From the NCBI GenBank assembly GCA_963921935.1, contig OY998184.1, positions 29,789,567 to 29,853,566 on the forward strand: a stretch of 64,000 nucleotides of DNA, in the 5' to 3' direction. This DNA comes from Galeruca laticollis (Eukaryota > Arthropoda > Insecta > Coleoptera > Chrysomelidae). Below the pieces are notes generated by a model that saw only the letters and a program-made list of their open reading frames with translations, had not been told where the DNA came from and did not search any database. The position numbers and the translations under genes were made by a program. Shown piece by piece: positions 55,405 through 64,000 of this stretch; position 1 is the stretch's first letter; each line of letters opens with the position of its first letter.

Positions 55405-57987
55405 AAAACTATACCCACCTCAGTCACGACATCATGATTATATAGCGTTTGCCGAATTTTTTTCTCAGTTTGATAACATAATAGATTCCAATACATATTT
55501 TTTAGTAATGGGTGACTTCAATTTACCCAACATAAATGGAACGGAGTTTAAATGGGATAACTAAAATCTTTAAATAATATATTAAATCAAGATATGCGAA
55601 CATTAGATCTTGTATTGTGTAACGTCGATATGTTGGTAGAAAAAAAAACGAATATCCTATGACCAAAGAGGATAAAAAACACCCCATTCTCCAACTTTTA
55701 CGATTAATATTGATAAAAATTGTAAAACATTTCGGTAAATGAACAACCTAACATATCAATATAATTTCAAGAGGGGTAATTTTGATTTACTCTCCGAATT
55801 ACTTAGGGATTGCAATTGGGAGTTCCTAGATTATATAGATGATGTAGATACTGCAGTAGATTCATTTTATCATAAACTTTATAAAATTTTCGATTCGTGT
55901 ACCCAAATTTAAATCTAGTAACAATAAAAATACCAAATTTCCTCCATGGTTTACTCCGGATATAATCCGTTTGTTGCAGGAGAAGGAATATCACAGGACA
56001 ATGCAGAAAAAATCAGAATATCACTTAAATGAATTCAAAAGACAAGAAACTCTGTTGAAAAATTAAATTAAAGAAGCATATTACATATACATCTGTAACA
56101 TTGAAAACGGCATTAACGATAATCCCAATTTGTCTTGGTATTTTGTGAAAAATAATGTAACAAAGCAGATTACTGATTCAAGAATCCTGATAACGATCGC
56201 ATGAATAGTACGGATAAATCAATAATATCAGCCGAATTTGCGAACTATTTTCAGTCGGTGAATGAACACAACTCGTCGACCTACCATCTGAGTTTTGTTA
56301 ATCCTGCAGATAATTATAGTTAAAACTTTAATTGTTTACAATTTACTAGGATCAGTGTTCAGGATATCCACAATGCCTTTAAAAAGCTTTAACCAAAGTT
56401 CTCAGCCGGACCCGATGGCATTCCGGGATATATATTTAAAACCTGTCGCGATTATCTTACACACCCCCTCATAATTGTGTTACAAAAATCACTTAACAAT
56501 AACTACTTTCCAAAGGCGTTTAGGATCACAAATGTTACTCCGATATATGAAAAGGCCCTAGGGACGAGTTCAGTAATCACATGCCGATTGCCATAGGAAA
56601 CGATAAAATTTTTAAATTTATATATTATATGATAAACTATATTCGCATTTTCAAACTATTTTATGTAATCAGCAACATGGCTTCTGTAATAAGAGGTCTA
56701 TTGAAACAAATTCGCTAACGTTCTCTAATTATGTAGTTGAATCACTGGATAAAGGGCAATAGGTTGATGTGGTATATACAGATTTCGCTAAGGCTTTTGA
56801 CAAAGTAAACCACAATATACCTTTATGAAAGTTAAATTTACTGGGAATGGCCTATACTTTACTAAAACTTTATGCAACTTCTCTTATAGGTGGCAATATG
56901 TGTATTTCATGTGTGAGAAATCTGAGGCATTTATGGCAGAATCTGGTGTACCACAGGGATCTAATCTAGGACAATTACTTTTTATGATTTCTATAAACGA
57001 AGTGCCTTCCTCAATTACATCTGAGTGTTTATGGTTTGTGAACGATTTAAAAATTTATACAAAAGTGAATAACTCAAACGATCATCTACAATTACAGCAC
57101 GATATAGATAAAATATATAATTGGTCGCAAACTGATAAATTACCATTTAACACTAGCAAATGTGTTGATTGGACATTCAGTTGCCAAAAAATCCCTAACC
57201 ATTTTTATTATACAATGGGGGATGCTGAATTGATGAGAGTAAAGGAGATAACAGACCTTGGTATTTTACTCACTGGTAAGTTCAGCTTTAAATCACAAAT
57301 TCTTGAGATTGTTTCTCAATCATATAAATTACTTCTGTTTATAAAACGTACCATGCTTTTACTAATGTTTAGTCAATTAGAAGTATATTTAATTCGTTTA
57401 TGAGAATTAAGTTGGAGTTTGGTAGCATCATCTGGTGTTCACTTATTAATTATAAGCCTGAGTCGCCAAATTCAAGCCTTACAAAATAAGTTTGTGAAAT
57501 ATATCTATCCAAAAAAACACAAGAAGTCCCCTAAATATGAGTCTTATGATCCATTTAGGTCAGAATTTAGTATTGATAAATTATTCTGCAGGAGAAAACG
57601 TCAAGATTTAATTTTTTTTTATAAGCTATGCAACCATTCAATAGAATCAGCTGATCTTCTCGATCAATTAAAATTTTACGTACCCGATCATCGAATTCGT
57701 CCTAGGAACTATTTATTCTTAATACCTCCGATAAATTCGCTAGATAAAATATGTCAGCTATACAATAGCGTGAGTGAAAATCTTGACACTGGACTGCTAG
57801 GAATTTAACTGTGTAAATTTAACATATCTATTGCAGATCCAATATTAGAGAATTAACCTTATGTGTACATTCAGTCGTTTTCGTCGCATAAACTATATGC
57901 CAGCGTTGCAGTATTAGTACTAATTTGTGATCACAGTTGCATAGAATAAGGGAAACCTGTTTGCTTCTGTGAATAAATAAATAAATA
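55405..57987 (+). mobile_element. CR1/jockey-like non-LTR retrotransposon, 5' truncated
   Basis: Runs from within the endonuclease domain to an (AATA)n tail at 57972-57987. It interrupts or abuts the DDE_4-type transposase relic. Confidence 0.75.
55420..57808 (+). pseudogene. ORF2 (endonuclease-RT) of the CR1/jockey-like element
   Basis: The endonuclease C-terminal half reads FLVMGDFNLPNINGTEFKWD and LDLVLCNVD. RT blocks follow: FSAGPDGIPG (about 56400), YTDFAKAFDKVNHNIPL (56774-56825), SGVPQGSNLGQLLFMI, then CLWFVNDLKIY, where the catalytic F-A-D-D is F-V-N-D, so the polymerase is inactive. The C-terminal domain is open from 57419 to 57808 (LQNKFVKYIYPKK, PRNYLFLIPPIN, YNSVSENLDTG). Multiple frame changes, mostly in the endonuclease-to-RT linker. 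The 56825-57403 and 57419-57808 segments are separated by one stop plus a small shift. Confidence 0.85.
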
Positions 57988-58034
57988 TCACATAAATCAT
58001 TAGAGGACAAGCCTACATATTCTTCTTTATAAAT

Positions 58035-58241
58035 AATAAACACTTGGTATGACAGTTCTTAGAATGCCCTCACCTATTTTTGAAGAAAAGGGCTCAACCA
58101 CACGCATAAGTGCCGCATCATCACCACTATCTTAGATTTTCTGAAGAAAATTCATAAGATCATCACCTTCATTGGCAGGAATCATCTTTTTTGCAGGAAC
58201 CGAAGGTCTTGATGTTGGTCTATTCAGTGTCATTTCAATGA
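58035..58241 (-). pseudogene. Unassigned coding-like fragment
   Basis: On the minus strand a frame starting MTLNRPTSRPSVPAKKMIPA and continuing NEGDDLMNFLQKI, one TAA, then DSGDDAALMRVVEPFSSKIG. The composition looks like real protein with a single stop. It abuts the piggyBac-like relic but runs in the opposite direction. Family not recognised. Confidence 0.35.
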
Positions 58242-58282
58242 CACTAACAAAATAGGAACATTCGATATGGTTGGTACCAGCC

Positions 58283-59452
58283 ACTTCGCTTTAACAGGTA
58301 CAATAAGCTGAAATGATGAAGACTTTCAGGAAATGTTTGCAACGGACGGAACTGGACGTGATATATTTAGATGCATTATGTATTCAAGAAGAGTATACGT
58401 GCTGCTTGCAAGTCTAAGGTTTGTTGACTGAATAGTAACGTGCAAGTATTTTATATAAACCCAGTTGCTTAGGTCTTAGGTTCGACAGTGTACAAGTTAG
58501 AGAAGAACGCCAAGGTAATGACCGAACTGCAGCTGTATCCTGGATATTTCGACGTTTCGTCAAAAATTGTCAAATGTGTTACTCTATGGGGGAATTAACA
58601 TGTATCAACGAAATGCTGATAGGATTTCGTGGCAGATATAGGTTCCGTATGTACATTCCCAATAAACCTCGAAAATACAGAATAAAAGTGATGGTCCTAA
58701 CAGATGCACGTATTTCTATAATGGATACATTTACAGTGGTGAGGATAGCGATGGTTTTTCCTTGACAAATGAAGAGAGACGTTTCTTGAAACCAACACAG
58801 TCTGTGTTAAGACTCACTCGTCCAATTGATAATTCAAACTGAAATGTCACAGCAGACAATTGGTTTTCATCCATGGAAGTCGTGGATGAACTGAGAAAAA
58901 GAAGTTTTACCTATGTTGGCACGCTAAAACGGAGTAAAAAAGAGTTTCCTAAAGAATTCCTTCCAAATCGGTAAAGAGCAGAAGGATCTTCCTTTTATAG
59001 TTTTACCAACAACTACACTATTGTTTCATACGTACCAAATATAGGGAAGGCAGTTGTGCTAATATCTTCGATGCACCACACCCAATGTGAAGACAGAGAA
59101 TCTTATAAGCCCGAAATTATAACATTCTATAACCAATCGAAAGGCGGTGTGAATGCCCTAGATCAAAAATGTACCACATATTCCACAAACAGGCGAACTA
59201 GGCGATGGCCCATGACCATTTTTTTTACAACATTGAATATTGCAGCTGTCAATGCACATATTTTACATGGATATTACAAAGCCATATACAGAAAAGACTT
59301 TACAAAATTCTTGCAAGACAACATGCGGAAGATTTCCTCAACATAAGACTGTCCAATTCTCGATTACCTAGGGATTACCTACCTCTGGAAGAAAGGCGAG
59401 AATTGAATACTGAGAATCAGAAACGGAGGAGATGTGGTATCTGTATGAAAGT
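58283..59452 (+). pseudogene. piggyBac-like transposase
   Basis: Blocks typical of DDE_Tnp_1_7 transposases: FATDGTGRDIFRCIMYSRR (58340), FVKNCQMCYSMGE then INEMLIGFRGRYRFRMYIPN (58560-58660), VLTDARI (58695), DNWFSSME-like after a frame change (58855), then YNQSKGGVNALDQKC and RRTRRWPMTIFFTTLNIA (59130-59240). The end carries RRCGIC, the start of the C-terminal Cys-rich domain, where the gypsy LTR cuts in. Catalytic Asp positions are altered: IDEM is INEM, and the GGVD block has Asn. Stops near 58437 and 58763 and several frame changes. Confidence 0.85.
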
Positions 59453-59653
59453 TAAAATTATGGCGGACGCGCAGGGTCTCTTAGAATTGTTTACGAATTG
59501 TGAATATCTTATCATTGTTTTTGTGACCAGTCTTATCTAGAAAATGCCAGGAAGCCAATTGTTTTAGAGTAAGCCGCAATCTAGAATTATTTAGTGAAAA
59601 AGGCATTAAAATATAAGGGACGTTTAAAATTTGACATCGTGAGATTTGAGACA
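59448..59653 (+). mobile_element. Truncated 5' LTR of a Ty3/gypsy element
   Basis: 206 bases nearly matching 61284-61505 (shared ATGGCGGACGCGCAGGGT-type start, TGTGACCAGTCTTATCTAGA inside, GACATCGTGAGAT at the end) in the same orientation. It ends abruptly against integrase coding sequence, so the rest of the LTR, gag, protease, RT and the N-terminal integrase have been deleted. Confidence 0.7.
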
Positions 59654-60323
59654 GGCTGGGAATGAAGAAGACCAGGAAAACAGCATTACATCCACAGTCA
59701 GATGGAATGGTCGAGAGAATTAACATGACTATTGGAAAATACCTGTCCAAAGTGGTTTCCAGCCATCAGATAGATTGGGACCAGTATCTTTCCCTATTCG
59801 CATTGGCTCATCGATCTGCCATCAATGAGTCCACGGGTGAAACACCTGCGAAAATCCTGTTTGGACGTGAAATAAGGCTTCCTTGTGACCTGGAATTTGG
59901 CTGTCGGCCTGGAGAAGATCTAGCAGGCGAAGACTACGTAATCCAATTGAGAAGAAGGCTGGACGATATTCATGAAATAGTTCGAACAAATCTTCAAGTT
60001 GCCAGCGACAGAATGAAAAGTCGGTACAACACGCAGGCCACAGAAGGCGGTTTTAAAGAAGGGGACAAAGTATGGTTACACAACCCGACGAGCAGAAAAG
60101 GATTCTCTCCAAAATTACAAAAATCCTGGGAAGGTCCATACTTAATCAAGAAAAGGATCAATGATGTTATATATTGCATAAGCAAGATCCCCAACAAAAA
60201 ACCAAAAGTAGTTCACCAAAACCGACTAGCGCCATTCGAAGTAGACCATGACCTAGAGGAAGGAGTGCTTGAACATGAAAAGCGCTGGAACAAAATCACG
60301 GAACATGCTCATTACAAAAGAAT
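59654..60323 (+). pseudogene. Ty3/gypsy integrase, C-terminal part of Pol
   Basis: Open frame from about 59654. It begins within the integrase core at LGMKKTRKTALHPQSDGM; the Glu of MVERIN is the third catalytic DDE residue. ALAHRSAINESTGETPAKIL and FGREIRLPCDLEFG follow, as in Ty3/gypsy integrases. The SH3-like C-terminal domain is clear: GFKEGDKVWLHNPTSRKGFS, WEGPYLIKKRINDVIY, KPKVVHQNRLAPFE. A charged linker (DHDLEEGVLEHEKRW) then leads to the point where a non-LTR fragment is inserted (60323). The first two catalytic Asp residues are missing with the deleted 5' part. The frame downstream of the insertion continues into a macrodomain. Confidence 0.9.
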
Positions 60324-60737
60324 GCTAAAAGGACCATCGAGTTCCTACGCAGCCAATGCTTTTAGACTGGGTAGGAAAGAGCTGCGAAAAGTGGTAGGAT
60401 TCATAACTGGCCACGGTATATTCAACACACACGTAGTGAAAATGGGGATTGAAATAACAAATCCCCATTGCAGGATGTGTGGAGAAGCAGAGGAAACCAC
60501 AAAGCACGTTGTCTTCGATTGCTCTGCCCTGTGCAGAAGGCGAGCCTCCTGTCTAGATATCTTCCTAGGCACAAATCAGGAGGGAATGCAGGAAACATAG
60601 TCCGACGAATCTCAATGTTCGCTAAGAATTTAGGATGGGACTCTGTTTAATACCCGTGAGTGGGGGTGCACAATAAGCCAATTAATGGCTGAGCGGCAAC
60701 CATTAGGGCACCTGAACCCTTACCCCCTCGTGACTAA
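60324..60737 (+). mobile_element. 5'-truncated non-LTR insertion in the gypsy Pol gene
   Basis: 414 bp flanked by the duplication AAAAGAAT (60316-60323 and 60738-60745). It contains the end of ORF2 (60330-60600), a 3' UTR with GGGGGTGCACAATAAGCC and a short A-rich end. By chance its frame is in phase with the interrupted integrase, giving one 312-codon chimeric frame (59662-60600). Confidence 0.8.
60330..60600 (+). pseudogene. C-terminal RNase H-adjacent zinc-finger tail of an R1/LOA/jockey-type ORF2
   Basis: Reads RLGRKELRKVVGFITGHG, then a HVVKMGI block and CRMCGEAEETTKHVVFDC, the C-C-H-C motif at the end of ORF2 proteins in R1/LOA/jockey-type elements. Intact to a TAG at 60598-60600. Only the last 90 residues are present, so it cannot be an active element. 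Confidence 0.85.
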
Positions 60738-60745
60738 AAAAGAAT

Positions 60746-61283
60746 ACAACATATTCGAGATGTGTCTAACCCTACCTTCGATGAAGATTATTCACTGGCA
60801 TACAACATCCCCGCCCGTAATGAGAACGCACAAGGGTTGGCAACCGTGTTTCGAAAGAAGTCCGGGCAATTAGAAAAACTTGAAGACCAGATTCCGGCCC
60901 GTGGCAAGACACTGAAACTGAAGCATAATTCGCGGTACGTCTTCTACGTGGTAACTAAAAATGAATTTCAAGATCGATCTACCTACCGCGATGTGTGGGA
61001 AGCACTTCGAAACCTCCGAGACCATGTGCTAGAATCCAGCGTGAAGAAACTGGCTGTGCCTAAGATAGCGAGTAACCAGTTGGATTGGCGAGTTATCAGG
61101 AACATGGTAGAGGTTATCTTTCGAGATACCGGTGTCCAGATATTAATTTTCAGCTACGATCCCCGTTATCAGTATCAGATGAAGGCGGTGCCCTGCTATT
61201 TCCATAAGATCGGAAAGTGTAGAAACGGGGCCAGTTGCCGATTCAAACATCCATTCTCGATTACACAAAAGTACCAGGTATAA
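60746..61283 (+). pseudogene. TARG1/OARD1-like macrodomain plus CCCH zinc finger, end of gypsy Pol
   Basis: About 179 codons open to TAA 61281-61283, with no ATG near the start. The macrodomain spans most of it: DEDYSLAYNIPARNENAQGL and ATVFRKKSGQ match the SLAH...GIA..FKKKFG region of the small TARG1/OARD1 macrodomains, which bind ADP-ribose and remove it from proteins. YVFYVVTKNEF keeps the Lys equivalent to catalytic K84 of human TARG1; TYRDVWEALRNLRDHVLESS and VKKLAVPKIA follow. The usual G-C-G-L-D loop with catalytic Asp 125 is replaced by a shorter ASNQLDW, so hydrolysis may be lost while binding could remain (inference). C-terminal CYFHKIGKCRNGASCRFKH is a textbook CCCH finger (C-x7-C-x5-C-x3-H). 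The stop abuts the 3' LTR. The frame is that of the integrase upstream of the insertion. Confidence 0.8.
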
Positions 61284-61585
61284 AAGTTAAACTTTTGGCG
61301 GACGCGCAGGGTTAGAATTGTTTACGAATTGTGACTATTTCATCTTATCATTGTTTTTGTGACCAGTCTTATCTAGAAAATGCCAGAAAGCCAATTGTTT
61401 CTGAGTAAGCCGCAATCTAGAACTAACCAGTGAAAAAGGCATTAATTTATAAGGGACCGACCAGGAAGAGTTTAGCGTAGTTGATAATTTGACATCGTGA
61501 GATAAACAAGTAAATAAGTGAACTGTTGATATAAATTAATAATTAAGATTGTGTGCATATAAATTAAATTTAAGTGATTAGTTGA

Positions 61586-61627
<42 letters not shown>

Positions 61628-61740
61628 TAAGTGTTAGTGATTAGTTTAGTGTTTAAATAAATTAGTAAGTAGCCGTACCGTGTGTTTAAAATTTATCCCA
61701 CTCGTAATAAAACGTTTCAATAAATTAGAAAAACATTACA
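61284..61740 (+). mobile_element. 3' LTR of the gypsy element
   Basis: Begins immediately after the Pol stop with AAAGTTAAAC...GGCGGACGCGCAGGGT, sharing about 200 bases with 59448-59653. It continues with sequence absent from the truncated 5' copy, including a TA microsatellite (61581-61624) and poly(A) signals (AATAAA near 61708 and 61722). The right edge is uncertain. Confidence 0.6.
61581..61624. repeat. (TA)n microsatellite inside the LTR
   Basis: About 20 TA units. Confidence 0.9.
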
Positions 61741-64000
61741 ATACGTTTGCAAGAATTGCATTTAAAAAATTGTAATACTTCAGTGTTTGCAGTTTTGTTT
61801 AAAATAATGTATTTTTGTTAGTTTTTTTACACAATTCCTTTGTTTATACTTTTAAAAAAACAAAAAAATCGACATAATATATATTTTTAAATTTTTATGA
61901 ATTATTTTTGAAATTTTTATTTCTATTCTCAAAAAATTTCAAAAAATTTCAAAAAATTTGTTGTTTCACTTTTGTCGTTATTAAATTAAAAATAATAGAA
62001 ACGAGCATGCACAAATTTAAGTCTATCATAAACCATCACAAATTAACAAAATCGATATATATTCCTTCGACATTATTATCTCTGAAACCTCCCCTAAAAA
62101 ATTGGGGTCCAACAGACCCCAGGGCATAGTTGACGGTAAGAAATTGACAACACCAGTTGAAAGTTAATCTTTATAATGCACAGCAATGTTTCTGTTTTCA
62201 CGTTGCAATGATAGTAAATAATCACTTTTTTTAAATGCAGCAATCATAACATCACAGCTTCCAAATATAACAGAACACGAAAAAACAGGGAATTTCGCAT
62301 ATGAAGTATGTCATTGTGTGCCTACAGGAGGTCATATTAGTCGAGAATTGGTCACGTGTTTTGGACAACTTTATAGTTGAATAACTATAACTTATTGATG
62401 GGTTTGCGCTATAGTATTAGAACTGCAAGCGGCATACGTTGTCTCCTTTTTCCTACACTGTATAATGCAATAGTTAATCATATAATTTTAAGTTTTTATT
62501 CCATTCATTGTCATATTTATGTAGCTTAAAAACTGTATTCTGCACCTTTTCATAATTTCAAAGAAAACACCAATGAATGATGGATATTTGGAAATGAATT
62601 TTCTTGAAACGAGATCACCGTTTCCTGGAGCAAAAAATTTGTTACTGGCTATATTTCAAAAATGAGTGAATCGTTGGAATCAGTTGATGTAGAGGAAACT
62701 TTGCATGTTCTGCTTTGAATTTTAAAAATGTTTTCTAATTCTGACAATCGTTTCAAATTGAAATATTATTCGGAATTCCACCATTTTCTCCTTTAAAATT
62801 AGCACTTCCTACTCGATTGATTACTGAATAATATTTGACATTATTTTCCTCTCCTACGCCATATAGGTATGAAAACTACAAATAGTATTTCATCATTTTG
62901 ATTGACATACAAATTTAAGCCAATTTGTCGTGTTCTTCGTATCAAAGGAACTTGATCTATCTATTTGAGATGCAACACATTTTATCCCATCAACTGATAT
63001 CACACATACGTTTATTGCATATCGGGTTTTGTCATAGATGCCGCTACTGAAATTACGCATTCGTCACAAACCCAGGTATGAAGTATCCATGTAATAATGG
63101 AATTTCACTATTCACATTCAAATCATTTTGAATTCCGGAAAATCAATAGGGTTCATCTGTGACATGCTCTAAACAATTATAGAATTGGTGAGTTTATGCA
63201 CTGCAAAGACTGTATCGTGTTAACAGGACATAATTGCAAAAAGTAGCCGACAACGACAACATACATACAGTACTTCTTTACTAAAAACTTTTTCTTGGTG
63301 TTATTCTCGATGAAAAACGTAAAAATAACTAATCAAAAATCGAGTATCCCGATTTTTTGGGTAAACCAATGCATTTCTCGTATCGCACTTAGGATTAGTG
63401 GAAAAGTAATAACAGGCATAAAAATAAAGACGATGAAGAAGTAGAAGAGAAACACCAGTGTGTATAAAAATGGGAGGAATACTCTCAGTAATTCTGACTA
63501 AAAGTGCTAATGATACGAGGATCTCTGAGTAAGACGAAGAAAAAATGGAAGGAAGAAACCATCATGGAACAAGATAGTAGAAATCATTAGAGGTTGTCCT
63601 TCTCCCAATATCTACAAAGAATGGGAGTAAAGATATATAGTCAAAAAATACATGAAATGTTATGAAGAACAGTACCGAAATTGTTTCCATCCATTCTATT
63701 GAAAGCAACATAGAAACGTTTAATGCCTAAGGTGCAATATATAAATGGAGAGTGTGCATTGCAAAAAATTAACAATAGAAGTATAAGACAAGAATCGAAC
63801 AAGCATCGGATTCCATTGATTTCTTACAAGCTTCAGACACAAGTCAAAGATGAAAGTTAATAAAAGCATTGGAAGAGCAATGTATAGAAAATGAACTGAG
63901 AAAAATAATCGCAATGACTATATTCAATCAAAATATGTGAATTTATAAATACAGAAGGAAAAACAGAACATAAGTCGAATAGTTGGAGTATGTTTTGGAA
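61741..64000. other. AT-rich interval to the window end
   Basis: No recognised gene, repeat end or RNA. A small hairpin, GGGGTC...GACCCC, lies at 62104-62120. Short open frames (61908-62129 on +, 63720-63914 on -) have no family resemblance. Confidence 0.5.

Noticed and set aside
62104..62120. GGGGTC...GACCCC hairpin as a transposon end
   Set aside because: No partner end or target duplication was found; too short to call.

Overview
This window reads as transposon-dense, AT-rich DNA from an arthropod, most probably an insect. I find no host protein-coding gene and no rRNA or functional tRNA gene. Almost every protein-like signal is a decayed mobile-element protein of a family common in insects: two THAP/P-element-like transposases, a pogo/Tigger-like transposase, a piggyBac-like transposase, a HTH/DDE_4-type transposase N-terminus, a Myb/SANT adaptor of the type that accompanies Harbinger elements, at least six non-LTR retrotransposon fragments, Ty3/gypsy pieces and a Polinton/Maverick. 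The species cannot be named from the sequence.

Layout. 0.1-3.4 kb: P-element-like transposase pseudogene no. 1 (+) with recognisable exons. 3.8-4.4 kb: endonuclease fragment of a jockey-like non-LTR element (-). 4.9-5.1 kb: tandem hairpin repeats. 5.41-8.39 kb: a complete but dead Tigger/pogo element (+) with terminal inverted repeats, carrying a nested palindromic MITE. 9.0-10.2 kb: jockey-type gag (-). 10.75-13.64 kb: R1/LOA-like non-LTR element (-).

15.34-32.07 kb is one nested composite. A P-element-like transposon (-), with 34-bp terminal inverted repeats and a 7-bp flanking duplication, is split within its transposase by a 12.4-kb Polinton-like insertion (17504-29940). The insertion has AG...CT ends and a 6-bp target duplication TCAGTT. 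Its two 4.7-kb arms are near-identical inverted copies, and the middle holds a 200-N assembly gap. Each arm carries a C-terminal fragment of a viral-type B-family DNA polymerase, minisatellites, a tRNA-like module and small unassigned ORFs.

32-52 kb is mostly non-coding AT-rich sequence. It contains TA microsatellites, hairpin elements, a non-LTR 3' end with an (ATACG)n tail, gag-like leaders of an LTR-type element, an RT fragment (43.7-45.3 kb), the Myb/SANT remnant (47.1-47.8 kb) and an intact gag-like coiled-coil ORF with 11-residue repeats (51.36-51.98 kb). 52.6-53.9 kb is a decayed jockey-type gag broken by a 0.92-kb foldback element (53.88-54.80 kb). 55-58 kb holds a DDE_4-type N-terminus and a CR1/jockey-like element. 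58.3-59.45 kb is a piggyBac-like pseudogene, disrupted by a rearranged gypsy element (59.45 to about 61.7 kb).

The most interesting signal is in that last element. Its Pol C-terminus is a Ty3/gypsy integrase followed by a TARG1/OARD1-like macrodomain and a CCCH zinc finger. The join is now interrupted by a small non-LTR insertion bounded by the 8-bp duplication AAAAGAAT. Setting the insertion and one duplication aside, the integrase and macrodomain frames coincide, so the ancestral element probably encoded an integrase-macrodomain-CCCH fusion.
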